Origin: an uncultured Acidimicrobiaceae bacterium
Lineage (GTDB): Bacteria > Actinomycetota > Acidimicrobiia > Acidimicrobiales > Ilumatobacteraceae
Direction of reading: 5' to 3'
Length of the DNA stretch: 42,192 nt
NCBI GenBank assembly: GCA_903919455.1
Contig: CAIXIJ010000004.1
Location: 1-42,192 of the forward strand
A program made the position numbers and the translations under genes. Positions 33,765 to 42,085 of the stretch are shown in pieces; positions within the stretch are counted from its first letter, which is position 1; each line of letters starts with the position of its first letter. A model generated the notes under the pieces. The model made no database searches, had not been told where the DNA came from, and saw only the letters and a program-made list of their open reading frames with translations.

Positions 33765-36700
33765 GTGTTCCTGAAATCGCTCACCCTCAAAGGCTTCAAG
33801 TCGTTCGCCGACTCCACCGTGCTCCAACTCGAGCCAGGAGTCACCGTCGTGGTCGGTCCGAACGGGTCGGGCAAGTCGAACGTGGTGGATGCCATCGCAT
33901 GGGTGCTCGGTGCGCAGGCGCCCAGCGCCGTGCGGAGCCAGAAGATGGACGACGTCATCTTCGCCGGTACGGCGAAGCGGCCAGCCCTCGGCCGAGCCGA
34001 AGTGACGCTCACCATCGACAACTCGGCAGGGCTACTGCCCATCGAGTTCACCGAGGTCACGGTGTCGCGCATTCTGTTTCGCACGGGCGAGAGCGAGTAC
34101 GCCATCAATGGCGTGTCATGTCGCCTGCTCGATGTGCAGGAACTGCTCAGCGACGCTGGTGTAGGCCGGCAACAGCACGTGATCGTCAGCCAGGGCCAGA
34201 TCGACGCCGTGCTGAACGCTCGCCCGGAAGATCGTCGCGGCATCATCGAAGAAGCCGCTGGCGTGCTGAAGTACCGCAAGCGCAAGGAGAAGGCCGAGCG
34301 TCGTCTCGATGCCACCGAGGCCAGCCTGCTGCGCGTGCAAGACCTGTTGCGAGAGGTTCGTCGCCAACTGCGACCGCTCGAGCGCCAAGCCGATGCTGCT
34401 CGTCGCCACGGCGATCTCGTGGCCGAACTCAGCGCGCTGCAGGTGTTCCTGGCCGGTCGTGAGATCGCGTCGCAGCGTGCACGTCTCACGGCGCTCGCCG
34501 GCGAGAAGATCACCTTCGGCGAAGCCGAGCAGACCCTGCGAACCGAGCTGGCGTCCCTCGACACCGACGTGATGGCTGCCGAAGCCGAACTCACCGCTCG
34601 TGGCGACACCGACCTCGGCGACGAGATGGTGCGGGTGGAGCAACTGCGCGAACGGGCCCGAGGTAGCGCGGCCGTGCTGGTGGAGCGCCGCCGATCCATG
34701 GAACGCGATCGTGGCCAACTCATGGATTCCGGTGTCGTCGCGAACCTCGAGGCTGAGGCCGGTCGTCTGCGCGATGAACTCGCCACCGTGGAGACCGATC
34801 TTGCTGGTCTGGGTCCCGACACCGAGACGCTCGAGGCCGAAGAGCAGCAGTTCGCCCGCGAACGCCGAGAGACGCTTGCTGCCATCGATCAACTCGGTGG
34901 CAGCACGTCGGCCGCTTCAGCCGCAGCCGAGGTCCGTGGCGAACTGCGTTCCATGCGGTCGGGCGTCGAGCGTGCGGATGCCGATCTGCGCCGCCAGCGC
35001 ACTCGGCTGGAGTCGCTCCAGCAGCGCTCCACTCGGCTCGATGCCGAGTGCGAGCGTTTGAAGAACGAGATCGAGTCGGCGCAGACCATCGAGGCCGAAC
35101 TCGTTGCCGGTGTGGAGGCTGCCGAGGCCCGGCGCATCGCGGCCGACGCGGCGCACGACACCGTGGTCGGCTCGCGGCAGGGTGCAGCAGAAGAGTTCAG
35201 TCGTTGGCGGGCACGAGCCGAGGCCCTGCATCTCGCTTTGGAGAGCGCTCGCGCTCGTGCCGGAGCCGAACATCTCGCCGGTGTGGATGGTGTGCTCGGA
35301 ACCCTGCTCGATCTCATCGAGATCGACGCCGGTTGGGAAAGCGCCGTGGAAGCTGCGCTGGGCGAGGCGCTCCAAGCAGTCGTGGTGGCGTCGCCCGCCA
35401 CGGGTCGCTCTGCGTTGCAGTCGCTGCAGTCGAACAACGTGGCGGGTGCCGTGTTGGCGCTCGGAGCGCGTGGCACCACCGCTGCGTCTTCGGTCGGTGG
35501 TGGGGAAGCGGTGCGGCCGCATGTCCGCAGCCGTCACGAAGGCGTGCCCGAACTGCTCGACGCTGTGCTCGGTGGCGCCGTTCGCGTTGCGAATTGGAAT
35601 GCTGCCGTCGACCTTGCCATCGGTAACCCCACTGCGGTGGTGGTCACCGCCGACGGCGATCGGTTTGGCCCGACTGGTTGGCGTATCGGTGCCGCCGGAG
35701 GTGGAGCCACGGCGGCAGCGCTGGAGGAAGCTCAGGAACGGCAGGGCACCGCCCAGGCCGAACTGTCCCGCCTCGAGGCAGCGCTCGCCGGTGCCAAGGC
35801 CGAACTGCAGGCCGCTCGCCAGCAGGAGAACGAACTCAGCCGAAAGCTCGACGCCCACGATGCAGGCTTCTCGGCGAACAGCGAGGCGCTCGCCCGCAGC
35901 CAGTCCGAACGCCGCGATGCTCAGTCGGAGATGGAGACGCTCGAGCGTGGGCTCACCGATGCCGATGAGCGCACTGAACGCGAACGTGTTCGTATCTCCG
36001 AACTCGAAGCGCTGGTTCCTGCACTCGAAGCCGATGAGGCAGCCGAGGCTGAAGCAGCCAAGGCCCGTGGTGAAGCTCGCGCTCGACTCGATGCGCAGAC
36101 TGCTCGCCTGTCTAGCCGCCGCCAGGATCTGGAGGTCCGCAACGCCGGCTTGCACGAGCGCCAGGCCTTTCTCGAGCGTCGCCTCGCGGAGACCGAGCGC
36201 CGCCTCGAAGCAGACACCGTTGCTCGCACCGAGGCCGCGCATCGTCGCGAAGCGGTCGAGCGCAGCCTTTCGGCAGTCGAGCGCTTGGCTGGCCTGGTGG
36301 AGGCCCATCGCCACGTCATCGAAGTTCGCCACAACGAACTGCTCGAAATCCGCCGCCGCCAGAGCGACGAGGTGCGGGGGATCGCGCAGCGGCTCGACGG
36401 ATTGCGTCGCCGCCGGTCGGCAGCCGAGAAGGAACTCGAAGAATCGCGCGAGCGCATGCGCCGCGTGGAGATCGATGAGGCCGAGGTGCGCATGCGACTC
36501 GAAGGGGCCGTGGAGGCGCTGCGTCGCGACCACGACCTCGAGCCCGCAGCCGCCGAGGCCGCGGAGATGCCGCCGCTACCCGAGGGCATCAGTGCTGCAG
36601 CACGAGTGCGCGACCTAGAGCGAGAACTGCGTCTGATGGGCCCCATCAACCCATTGGCGCTGGAGGAGTTCAACGAACTGCAGGAGCGCCACCGGTTCTT

Positions 36701-37238
36701 GGAAGAGCAACTCGACGACGTGCGCAACACGCGCCGCGACCTGATGCGCGTGATCAAGGCCGTCGACCTCGAGATCCAGACTGTCTTCTCGGCTGCGTTC
36801 GCCGACGTGAGCACGCACTTCAATCAGCTGTTCTCGAACCTGTTCCCCGGTGGCGCCGGCAAGCTGGTGCTCACCACTCCCGACGACCTGCTGAACACCG
36901 GCATCGAGGTGGAGGCCAAGCCCAGTGGCAAGAACGTGAAGAAGCTCTCGTTGCTGTCGGGTGGCGAGCGAAGCCTCACGGCCCTGGCGTTCCTCTTCGC
37001 GGTGTTCCGCAGCCGCCCTTCGCCGTTCTATGTGATGGACGAAGTGGAAGCCGCGCTCGACGATGTGAACCTGCATCGCTTCCTCGGCTTGATCGCCGAG
37101 TTCCGCCAAGAGGCGCAGCTGCTGATCGTCAGCCACCAGAAGCGCACCATGGAGGCCGGCGACAGCCTGCTCGGCGTCAGCATGCAGCCGGGCGGTTCGT
37201 CGAAGGTCATCGTGGAGAAGGTCTCGACCTCCGCTTGA
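33765..37238 (+). CDS. smc: Chromosome segregation protein SMC
   Basis: A 1157-residue SMC ATPase that compacts and segregates the chromosome with ScpA and ScpB. The N-terminal head has Walker A (VVVGPNGSGKSNVVDAIAWVLG). The first coiled coil runs to about 490, the hinge lies at about 500-640, and the second coiled coil is at about 650-950. The C-terminal head has the ABC signature LLSGGERSLTALAFLFA and Walker B PFYVMDEVEAALDD. Full length. Start GTG 33765, with a -10-like TAGGGT (33749-33754) before it. Like the mycobacterial locus, it lies between mutM and ftsY, but a damaged pot operon is interposed. Confidence 0.97.
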   Translation: MFLKSLTLKGFKSFADSTVLQLEPGVTVVVGPNGSGKSNVVDAIAWVLGAQAPSAVRSQKMDDVIFAGTAKRPALGRAEVTLTIDNSAGLLPIEFTEVTVSRILFRTGESEYAINGVSCRLLDVQELLSDAGVGRQQHVIVSQGQIDAVLNARPEDRRGIIEEAAGVLKYRKRKEKAERRLDATEASLLRVQDLLREVRRQLRPLERQADAARRHGDLVAELSALQVFLAGREIASQRARLTALAGEKITFGEAEQTLRTELASLDTDVMAAEAELTARGDTDLGDEMVRVEQLRERARGSAAVLVERRRSMERDRGQLMDSGVVANLEAEAGRLRDELATVETDLAGLGPDTETLEAEEQQFARERRETLAAIDQLGGSTSAASAAAEVRGELRSMRSGVERADADLRRQRTRLESLQQRSTRLDAECERLKNEIESAQTIEAELVAGVEAAEARRIAADAAHDTVVGSRQGAAEEFSRWRARAEALHLALESARARAGAEHLAGVDGVLGTLLDLIEIDAGWESAVEAALGEALQAVVVASPATGRSALQSLQSNNVAGAVLALGARGTTAASSVGGGEAVRPHVRSRHEGVPELLDAVLGGAVRVANWNAAVDLAIGNPTAVVVTADGDRFGPTGWRIGAAGGGATAAALEEAQERQGTAQAELSRLEAALAGAKAELQAARQQENELSRKLDAHDAGFSANSEALARSQSERRDAQSEMETLERGLTDADERTERERVRISELEALVPALEADEAAEAEAAKARGEARARLDAQTARLSSRRQDLEVRNAGLHERQAFLERRLAETERRLEADTVARTEAAHRREAVERSLSAVERLAGLVEAHRHVIEVRHNELLEIRRRQSDEVRGIAQRLDGLRRRRSAAEKELEESRERMRRVEIDEAEVRMRLEGAVEALRRDHDLEPAAAEAAEMPPLPEGISAAARVRDLERELRLMGPINPLALEEFNELQERHRFLEEQLDDVRNTRRDLMRVIKAVDLEIQTVFSAAFADVSTHFNQLFSNLFPGGAGKLVLTTPDDLLNTGIEVEAKPSGKNVKKLSLLSGGERSLTALAFLFAVFRSRPSPFYVMDEVEAALDDVNLHRFLGLIAEFRQEAQLLIVSHQKRTMEAGDSLLGVSMQPGGSSKVIVEKVSTSA

Positions 37239-37246
37239 GCCACGTT

Positions 37247-37255
37247 TGCTAGCAT
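37247..37255 (+). promoter_or_regulatory. potA: Extended -10 promoter of the pot operon
   Basis: TGCTAGCAT is an extended -10 (TG-N-TAnnnT) 60 bases upstream of the potA GTG at 37316. A GGGGAG run about 13 bases before the GTG may be its ribosome-binding site. Confidence 0.4.
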
Positions 37256-37315
37256 CGTCCAACGCTTGCGAGCCCGTATCGCAACCTCGAAATCCACGGG
37301 GAGAAGCAGCGCATC

Positions 37316-37785
37316 GTGAGTGATCCCGCTGCACTGACAGCACGACACGACGATGCTCGCACCGCTCCTGCCATTCAGTTGGTGGGGCTGCGGAAGCAGT
37401 TCGGCGCGGGCGATCTCGCCGTGCACGCGGTGGATGGCGTCGACCTCGAGATTCGCGAGGGCGAGTTCTTCTCCCTGCTCGGCCCGAGTGGCAGCGGCAA
37501 GACCACGGTGTTGCGCATGATCGCCGGTTTCGAGACACCCACGGCGGGCGCCATTCTGCTGCAGGGAACCGATGTCACCCATCGGCCGCCCTACGACCGC
37601 GACGTGAACACGGTGTTCCAGGACTACGCACTGTTCCCGCACATGACCGTGCAGGAGAACGTGGAGTATGGCCTTCGAGTGAAGAAGGTCGGTAAGGCCG
37701 ACCGGCGCGCCCGAGCGGGCGAGATGCTCGACGCGGTGCGTCTCGGCAACTACGGCGCGCGCAAGCCCGACCAACTCAGCGGAGG
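37316..37785 (+). pseudogene. potA: Truncated potA: spermidine/putrescine ABC transporter ATPase fragment
   Basis: The first 157 codons are a clean PotA-type ATPase. They include [11 protein letters not shown], the Walker [19 protein letters not shown], the Q-loop [17 protein letters not shown] and the signature start PDQLSGG. Directly after LSGG the frame loses all similarity (LRLASDGG instead of QQQRVALARA), and PotB coding sequence begins in another frame near 37786. The Walker B, H-loop and regulatory domain (about 200 residues) are absent, so it cannot be a working ATPase. The frame runs out of phase to a stop at 37967-37969. The cause is a deletion joining potA and potB, real or from assembly. 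Confidence 0.85.
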
Positions 37786-38249
37786 CCTTCGCCTGGCGAG
37801 CGATGGTGGCATCACCGGGCGGTGTGCTCGACACCACGTTCGGTTTCAGCCCGGGCTATGGCGTCACCGCGCTGATCGTGGTGCTGGCGTACCTGTGGCT
37901 GCCGTTCATGGTGGTGCCCGTGTACGCCGGCCTCGAACGGCTACCGAACTCGCTGCTCGAAGCGAGTAGCGATCTCGGTGCCACCTTTGCCCACACGTTT
38001 CGGCGCGTGGTGCTGCCGGTCATCGTGCCCTCGCTGGTGGCCGGCTCGGTGTTCACCTTTTCGCTCACGCTCGGCGACTACATCGCGGTGTCGCTAGTGG
38101 GCGGTAGCACCCAGATGATCGGTTCGATCGTGTACCAGAACCATGCGTCGAACCTGCCGCTCGCTGCGGCGTATGCGTTGGTGCCGGTGGTGGTGATGGT
38201 GCTGTATCTGTTGGGCATCCGTCGAACCGGTGCCCTGGAGCAACTGTGA
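37786..38249 (+). pseudogene. potB: 5'-truncated potB: polyamine ABC permease fragment
   Basis: From about 37786, in a frame different from potA, the sequence reads [15 protein letters not shown] and continues as the C-terminal half of a PotB permease. It includes [20 protein letters not shown], the EAA-type loop [20 protein letters not shown] that docks the ATPase, and the last membrane spans. About the first 140-150 residues are missing. Its TGA overlaps the potC GTG (GTGA), so potB and potC were translationally coupled. An internal ATG at 37803 exists, but a half permease is unlikely to work. Confidence 0.85.
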
Positions 38250-39055
38250 ACGCCACCCGCGCCGTCCGTTGGTTCTTCCGCAGTACCAGTGCAGTGGTGT
38301 TGGCGTTCATGTATGCGCCGCTGTTCGTCGTGATCGCCTTGTCGTTCAACGGTAGTTCGGCACTCACCTGGCCGCCGCGCGACCTCACCTTGAAGTGGTG
38401 GGGCAAGGCCATCCACAACGAGGGTGCTCGCGACGCCCTGATGAACAGCCTCAAGGTGGCTGCCGGCGCCACGGTGGTGGCCCTGGTGCTGGGCAGCATG
38501 GCCTCGATGGCGGTGCATCGCTTCAAATTCTTCGGGCGCGACACGGTGAGCCTGCTCATCGTGTTGCCCATTGCGTTGCCGGGCATCGTCACCGGTATCG
38601 CGCTCAACGCCGCGTTCACATCGGCGGGTATCGAGTTCGGTCTCCTCACGCTGATCATCGCTCACGCCACGTTCTGCATCGTGGTGATGTACAACAACAC
38701 GCTCGCTCGTTTGCGGCGTCTGTCGCCGAACTTGGAAGAAGCCAGCGCCGATCTGGGCGGCGACGCGTTCCAGACATTCCGCTATGTCACGTTCCCGCTC
38801 ATGCGGTCTGCGCTGCTGGCGGGCGGACTGCTGGCCTTCGGTCTCAGCTTCGACGAGATCGTGGTCACCACGTTCACTGCGTCTCCCGGCCTCGAAACAC
38901 TGCCGCTCTGGATTTTCAACAACCTCAGCCGCGGCGACCAGCAGCCCATCGTGACGGTGGTGGCATCCACCGTGATGTTGCTGTCCATCGTGCCCGTCTG
39001 GTTGGCGCAGCGCCTCACTGGCGAGCCCGGGGCAGTCACCGGCGGCACTCGCTAG
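38246..39055 (+). CDS. potC: Spermidine/putrescine ABC transporter permease PotC
   Basis: A 269-residue inner-membrane permease with six hydrophobic spans. ALSFNGSSALTWPPRDLTLKWW is the PotC N-terminal periplasmic pattern. The EAA-type loop LEEASADLGGDAFQTFRYVTFPLM contacts the ATPase, and LAFGLSFDEIVVTTFTA is a further family signature. It is full length and starts at GTG 38246, overlapping the end of potB. The downstream gene is ftsY; no potD (binding protein) is in the window. With potA and potB damaged, this permease has no obvious local partner. Confidence 0.92.
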   Translation: MNATRAVRWFFRSTSAVVLAFMYAPLFVVIALSFNGSSALTWPPRDLTLKWWGKAIHNEGARDALMNSLKVAAGATVVALVLGSMASMAVHRFKFFGRDTVSLLIVLPIALPGIVTGIALNAAFTSAGIEFGLLTLIIAHATFCIVVMYNNTLARLRRLSPNLEEASADLGGDAFQTFRYVTFPLMRSALLAGGLLAFGLSFDEIVVTTFTASPGLETLPLWIFNNLSRGDQQPIVTVVASTVMLLSIVPVWLAQRLTGEPGAVTGGTR

Positions 39056-39081
39056 GCCCTCGCCGATAGCCTTCGGACACC

Positions 39082-40239
39082 ATGTCGTCCACGATCTATC
39101 TCGTTCTCATTGCCGTTGCCGTGGTGTTCGGCATCGGCGCCGTGCTCGTCAACCGCAGCCGGAGCGCCAAGGTGAAGCCAGCCGCGCCGGCCCCTTCGCG
39201 TCCGGCGCCCACAAAGCCTGCGAAGCCGGCACCTGCGCCGGCCGCCGTGGTCACGCCGCCGCCAGCCACCGATGCGGAAGCCGAGCCCGAGCTGGAGCCC
39301 GAACCCGAGCCGGAGCCGGAGATCGAACGCGCCAGCTTCCGCACGCGCATGTCGAAGGCACGCGGAGCGCTCACGGGAGCGTTCCTCGGTATCCGCTCCC
39401 GCGGAGGCATCACCAACGAGACGTGGGACGACCTCGAGGAAGCACTGCTGCGTGCCGACGTGGGGGTGCGCGTCACCGACGAGTTGCTCGAGGGGCTGAA
39501 GGGGCGCGTGAAGAGCAAGGAGATCGCCGACCCGGATGCACTGCTGGCCGCGCTCCAGGCCGAGATGCGCTCGCGTCTCGAAGGCACCGACCGTGGCCTC
39601 ACCTTCGAGCCCGGCGCGCCGGGTAGTCCCAACGTGTGGCTCTTCGTAGGGGTGAACGGCGTGGGCAAGACCACCACCATCGGCAAGCTCGCCAATCAGC
39701 AGATCGCCGATGGTCGCACGGTACTGATGGCTGCGGGCGACACGTTCCGTGCGGCGGCGGCCGAGCAGCTCACCACCTGGGCCGAGCGCAGCGGTGCCGA
39801 GATCGTGCGCGGCAATGAGGGAGGCGACCCCAGCGCGGTCATCTTCGACGCCATCGAGCGTGCCAGTGCTCGCAACATCGACCTGGTGCTGGCCGATACG
39901 GCCGGTCGTCTGCACACCAAGACCAACCTGATGGACGAATTGCGCAAGGTGCGCCGCGTGGCGGCGAAAGGTGATGGCCGTGTCACCGAGGTGCTGCTCG
40001 TCATCGACGCCACCACCGGCCAGAACGGTCTCACCCAGGCTCGCGAGTTCGGCGATGCCACGGAGGTGACCGGGGTGGTGCTCACCAAGCTCGACGGCTC
40101 GGCAAAGGGCGGCATCGTGTTCGCCATCGAGACCGAACTCGGGTTGCCGGTGAAGCTGGTGGGCCTGGGGGAGACCATCCACGACATGGTGCCCTTCGAC
40201 CCCGCCGATTTCATCGACGCCCTTTTCCAAGAATCCTGA
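39082..40239 (+). CDS. ftsY: Signal recognition particle receptor FtsY
   Basis: A 385-residue SRP receptor GTPase. A single N-terminal hydrophobic segment (IYLVLIAVAVVFGIGAVLV) anchors it to the membrane. A Pro/Ala and Glu-rich linker (PELEPEPEPEPE-like) follows. The NG domain has the G1 loop GVNGVGKTTTIGKLAN, DTFRAAAAEQL, DTAGRLHTKTNLM (G3) and TKLDGSAKGG (G4). The N-terminal anchor is typical of actinobacterial FtsY. ffh begins 1.8 kb downstream. A TAGCCT (39067-39072) nine bases before ATG 39082 may be its -10. Confidence 0.96.
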   Translation: MSSTIYLVLIAVAVVFGIGAVLVNRSRSAKVKPAAPAPSRPAPTKPAKPAPAPAAVVTPPPATDAEAEPELEPEPEPEPEIERASFRTRMSKARGALTGAFLGIRSRGGITNETWDDLEEALLRADVGVRVTDELLEGLKGRVKSKEIADPDALLAALQAEMRSRLEGTDRGLTFEPGAPGSPNVWLFVGVNGVGKTTTIGKLANQQIADGRTVLMAAGDTFRAAAAEQLTTWAERSGAEIVRGNEGGDPSAVIFDAIERASARNIDLVLADTAGRLHTKTNLMDELRKVRRVAAKGDGRVTEVLLVIDATTGQNGLTQAREFGDATEVTGVVLTKLDGSAKGGIVFAIETELGLPVKLVGLGETIHDMVPFDPADFIDALFQES

Positions 40240-40247
40240 ACCAATCG

Positions 40248-40274
40248 GGAACCACCCCGATGGTGTCGGTCGTC
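40248..40274 (+). promoter_or_regulatory. ECF-sigma-type promoter
   Basis: GGAACC (40248-40253), a 17-base spacer and CGTC (40271-40274) match the general ECF sigma consensus (GGAAC-N16/17-CGTC), unlike the TAnnnT boxes of the other genes here. The predicted transcript starts near 40281 and leaves a leader of about 44 bases with AGGAAGG before ATG 40325. Confidence 0.65.
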
Positions 40275-40324
40275 ACATGAGTGCACGATCACTTCCCCTT
40301 GGGGACCAAGGAAGGAACACCGCC

Positions 40325-41956
40325 ATGTTGCGCTCTCGTCGAATTGCTTTCGCTGCTGCCGCCATCGTCCTCGGGCTGAGTGCCTGCGGCGACGCCGGTT
40401 CCACCATCTCGTCGGGCAAGGCGCCCGCCGTCATCCACCTCGGCGCAGCCGGTGGGGCGAACAAACTCGCTGCCCCCACTGCAGGCGGCGAGGTTGCCGA
40501 CTCCATGATGCGGCCGTACGGCGGGATCAACTACGTGTACGACGGCAGCTACCCCGACCTCGGTGCCAGCGGCCCGGCGTTCCAGATTCCCGCCGGCACC
40601 ACGATTGATACAGCGATGGTGGCGAGGTTGGCCGCTGCGCTCGGAGTGCAGGGCGAGCCTCGCCAGTTGCCGGCCGACCAGGGCGGCGGTTGGATGGTGG
40701 GCGCGGCCGATTACAGCTCGGCGAACGTCACCGTTGCGGCCGATGGTCTGGCGAGCTGGTGGTTCAACCCCACTCCGGCCGCCACGTCGAGTTCGGGCTG
40801 CGTGGGTATCGCCAAGCCGGTTCAGATGCCCGCTGAGGGCGCCACCGACCCGGGTAGCGGCTCCTCGGGCGGCAGCGCAGGTACCACCGAAGCGGTGCCA
40901 CCTCCCGACGCCATCGCTGTCGATCCGGGTGTGAACTGTGAAGCGCCGCCGGCTCCGGTGAACGTGCCCACCAAGGCCCAGGCCGAGGAGAAGGCTCGCC
41001 AACTCATGGCCACCATTGGCCTCGACGCAGCGCAGTACGAGTTCACCTCGTACGCCGACGAGTACAGCGCCAACGCCACGGCATGGCTGATGCTGGGCGG
41101 TCACCGCAGCCCCATTCAGTTCAATGTCGGTTTCGGCGGTGAGGGTGCGCTGATGTGGGCGTCGGGCTCGCTGGCAGTGCCCGCTCCTGCAGCCGATTAT
41201 CCCGTGGTCACTCCGCAGGATGCCCTCGCTCGGCTCTCCGATCCGTCGGGTCGATGGATGAACTTCGGTGCCCCGTTCGGCGTGGGCATGCGCGGCGGCG
41301 TGGCGATGGCCGATGCTGTGGCATCCGTGGGCGGCGACGTCGCTAGCGGTGGCGCCGCTGGCGCCCCGGTCGAACCCAGCCCGACACCCGCCGTGGGTGC
41401 ACCCGAGCCTGCGCCGGTGTGCGACCCGGCCGCCGACTGCGGGGTGTTGCCCATGCCCACCCCGGATCCCATCACCATTCATCTGAACGGTGTGCGGCTC
41501 GATGTCACCATGGTGTGGGACGCCGACGGCAGCATCTGGCTGCTGCCGGCCTATACCTTCACCAGCGCCGATGGCGGAGAGTTCACGGTGGTCGCGGTCG
41601 ACGACAGCCTGCTCGACCTGCCCGAGCCCGCACCGGTCGACACCACCCCTGCACCGGTTCCGGTGCCGACCGACACGGCTGTCGTGCCCGTCGACACTGT
41701 CGTCGTTGGCCCCACCGACACCGTGGCACCCGACTTCAGCATCCCGCCGGCAGGCGACCCCACCATGGAGTCCGCAGCGGTACTGGTAGGTCTCACATCC
41801 TTGGCTGCCACTGAGGTGGCCGACGCCAACGGTTGGGTGCTTCGGATTTCCACCCTCGACGGCATGGGCCTCATCCTCACCGCCGACTTCGTCACCAATC
41901 GCGTCGACGTGGCCATCGAGGCCGGTGTGGTCACCGGCATCGACAACATCGGCTGA
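40325..41956 (+). CDS. Large lipoprotein of unknown function
   Basis: A 543-residue exported lipoprotein (signal peptide, lipobox LGLSAC with Cys21). Most of it is extracellular beta-rich sequence with two Pro/Ala/Gly-rich linkers, around residues 185-215 and 345-375. A segment QAEEKARQLMATIGLDAAQYEFTSY resembles the helix-strand unit of PepSY-like domains but is not certain. A Val/Pro/Thr-rich stretch (VPVPTDTAVVPVDTVVVGPTDT) precedes the last 70 residues. ATG 40325 is preferred to ATG 40277 because the signal peptide begins there and AAGGAAGG lies upstream. The ECF-type promoter suggests envelope-stress or signal-dependent expression. Confidence 0.8.
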   Translation: MLRSRRIAFAAAAIVLGLSACGDAGSTISSGKAPAVIHLGAAGGANKLAAPTAGGEVADSMMRPYGGINYVYDGSYPDLGASGPAFQIPAGTTIDTAMVARLAAALGVQGEPRQLPADQGGGWMVGAADYSSANVTVAADGLASWWFNPTPAATSSSGCVGIAKPVQMPAEGATDPGSGSSGGSAGTTEAVPPPDAIAVDPGVNCEAPPAPVNVPTKAQAEEKARQLMATIGLDAAQYEFTSYADEYSANATAWLMLGGHRSPIQFNVGFGGEGALMWASGSLAVPAPAADYPVVTPQDALARLSDPSGRWMNFGAPFGVGMRGGVAMADAVASVGGDVASGGAAGAPVEPSPTPAVGAPEPAPVCDPAADCGVLPMPTPDPITIHLNGVRLDVTMVWDADGSIWLLPAYTFTSADGGEFTVVAVDDSLLDLPEPAPVDTTPAPVPVPTDTAVVPVDTVVVGPTDTVAPDFSIPPAGDPTMESAAVLVGLTSLAATEVADANGWVLRISTLDGMGLILTADFVTNRVDVAIEAGVVTGIDNIG

Positions 41957-41996
41957 CGGCATCGGCTGACAACATCGGCTGACGGCGTCGCTCAAC
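41945..41996 (+). repeat. 13-bp tandem repeat across the lipoprotein stop codon
   Basis: Four adjacent 13-base units: AACATCGGCTGAC, GGCATCGGCTGAC, AACATCGGCTGAC and the diverged GGCGTCGCTCAAC (41945-41957, 41958-41970, 41971-41983, 41984-41996). The stop TGA (41954-41956) lies in unit 1, and units 2 and 3 repeat it in the other frames. Confidence 0.85.
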
Positions 41997-42013
41997 GGCA
42001 CCAGGTTTGCGAG

Positions 42014-42040
42014 CCGGGTCGACCCCGTGGGTCGGCCCGG
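42014..42040 (+). terminator. Hairpin between the lipoprotein gene and ffh
   Basis: A 12-bp stem with one G-T wobble (42014-42025 with 42029-42040, 3-base loop) lies 57 bases after the lipoprotein stop. There is no T run, so it may be a weak terminator or only an RNA structure. Confidence 0.45.
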
Positions 42041-42085
42041 TGACGCATTCGCTGGCCGCAACAGCCGGGTAGCGTGAGGCCTCGC

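Noticed and set aside
34917-36533. A 538-codon open frame on the minus strand
   Set aside because: It is antisense to the smc coiled coil and has no recognisable domain.
37803-38249. An independent small membrane protein starting at ATG 37803
   Set aside because: PotB similarity begins upstream of this ATG (FAWR), so it is the tail of a broken potB, not a separate gene.
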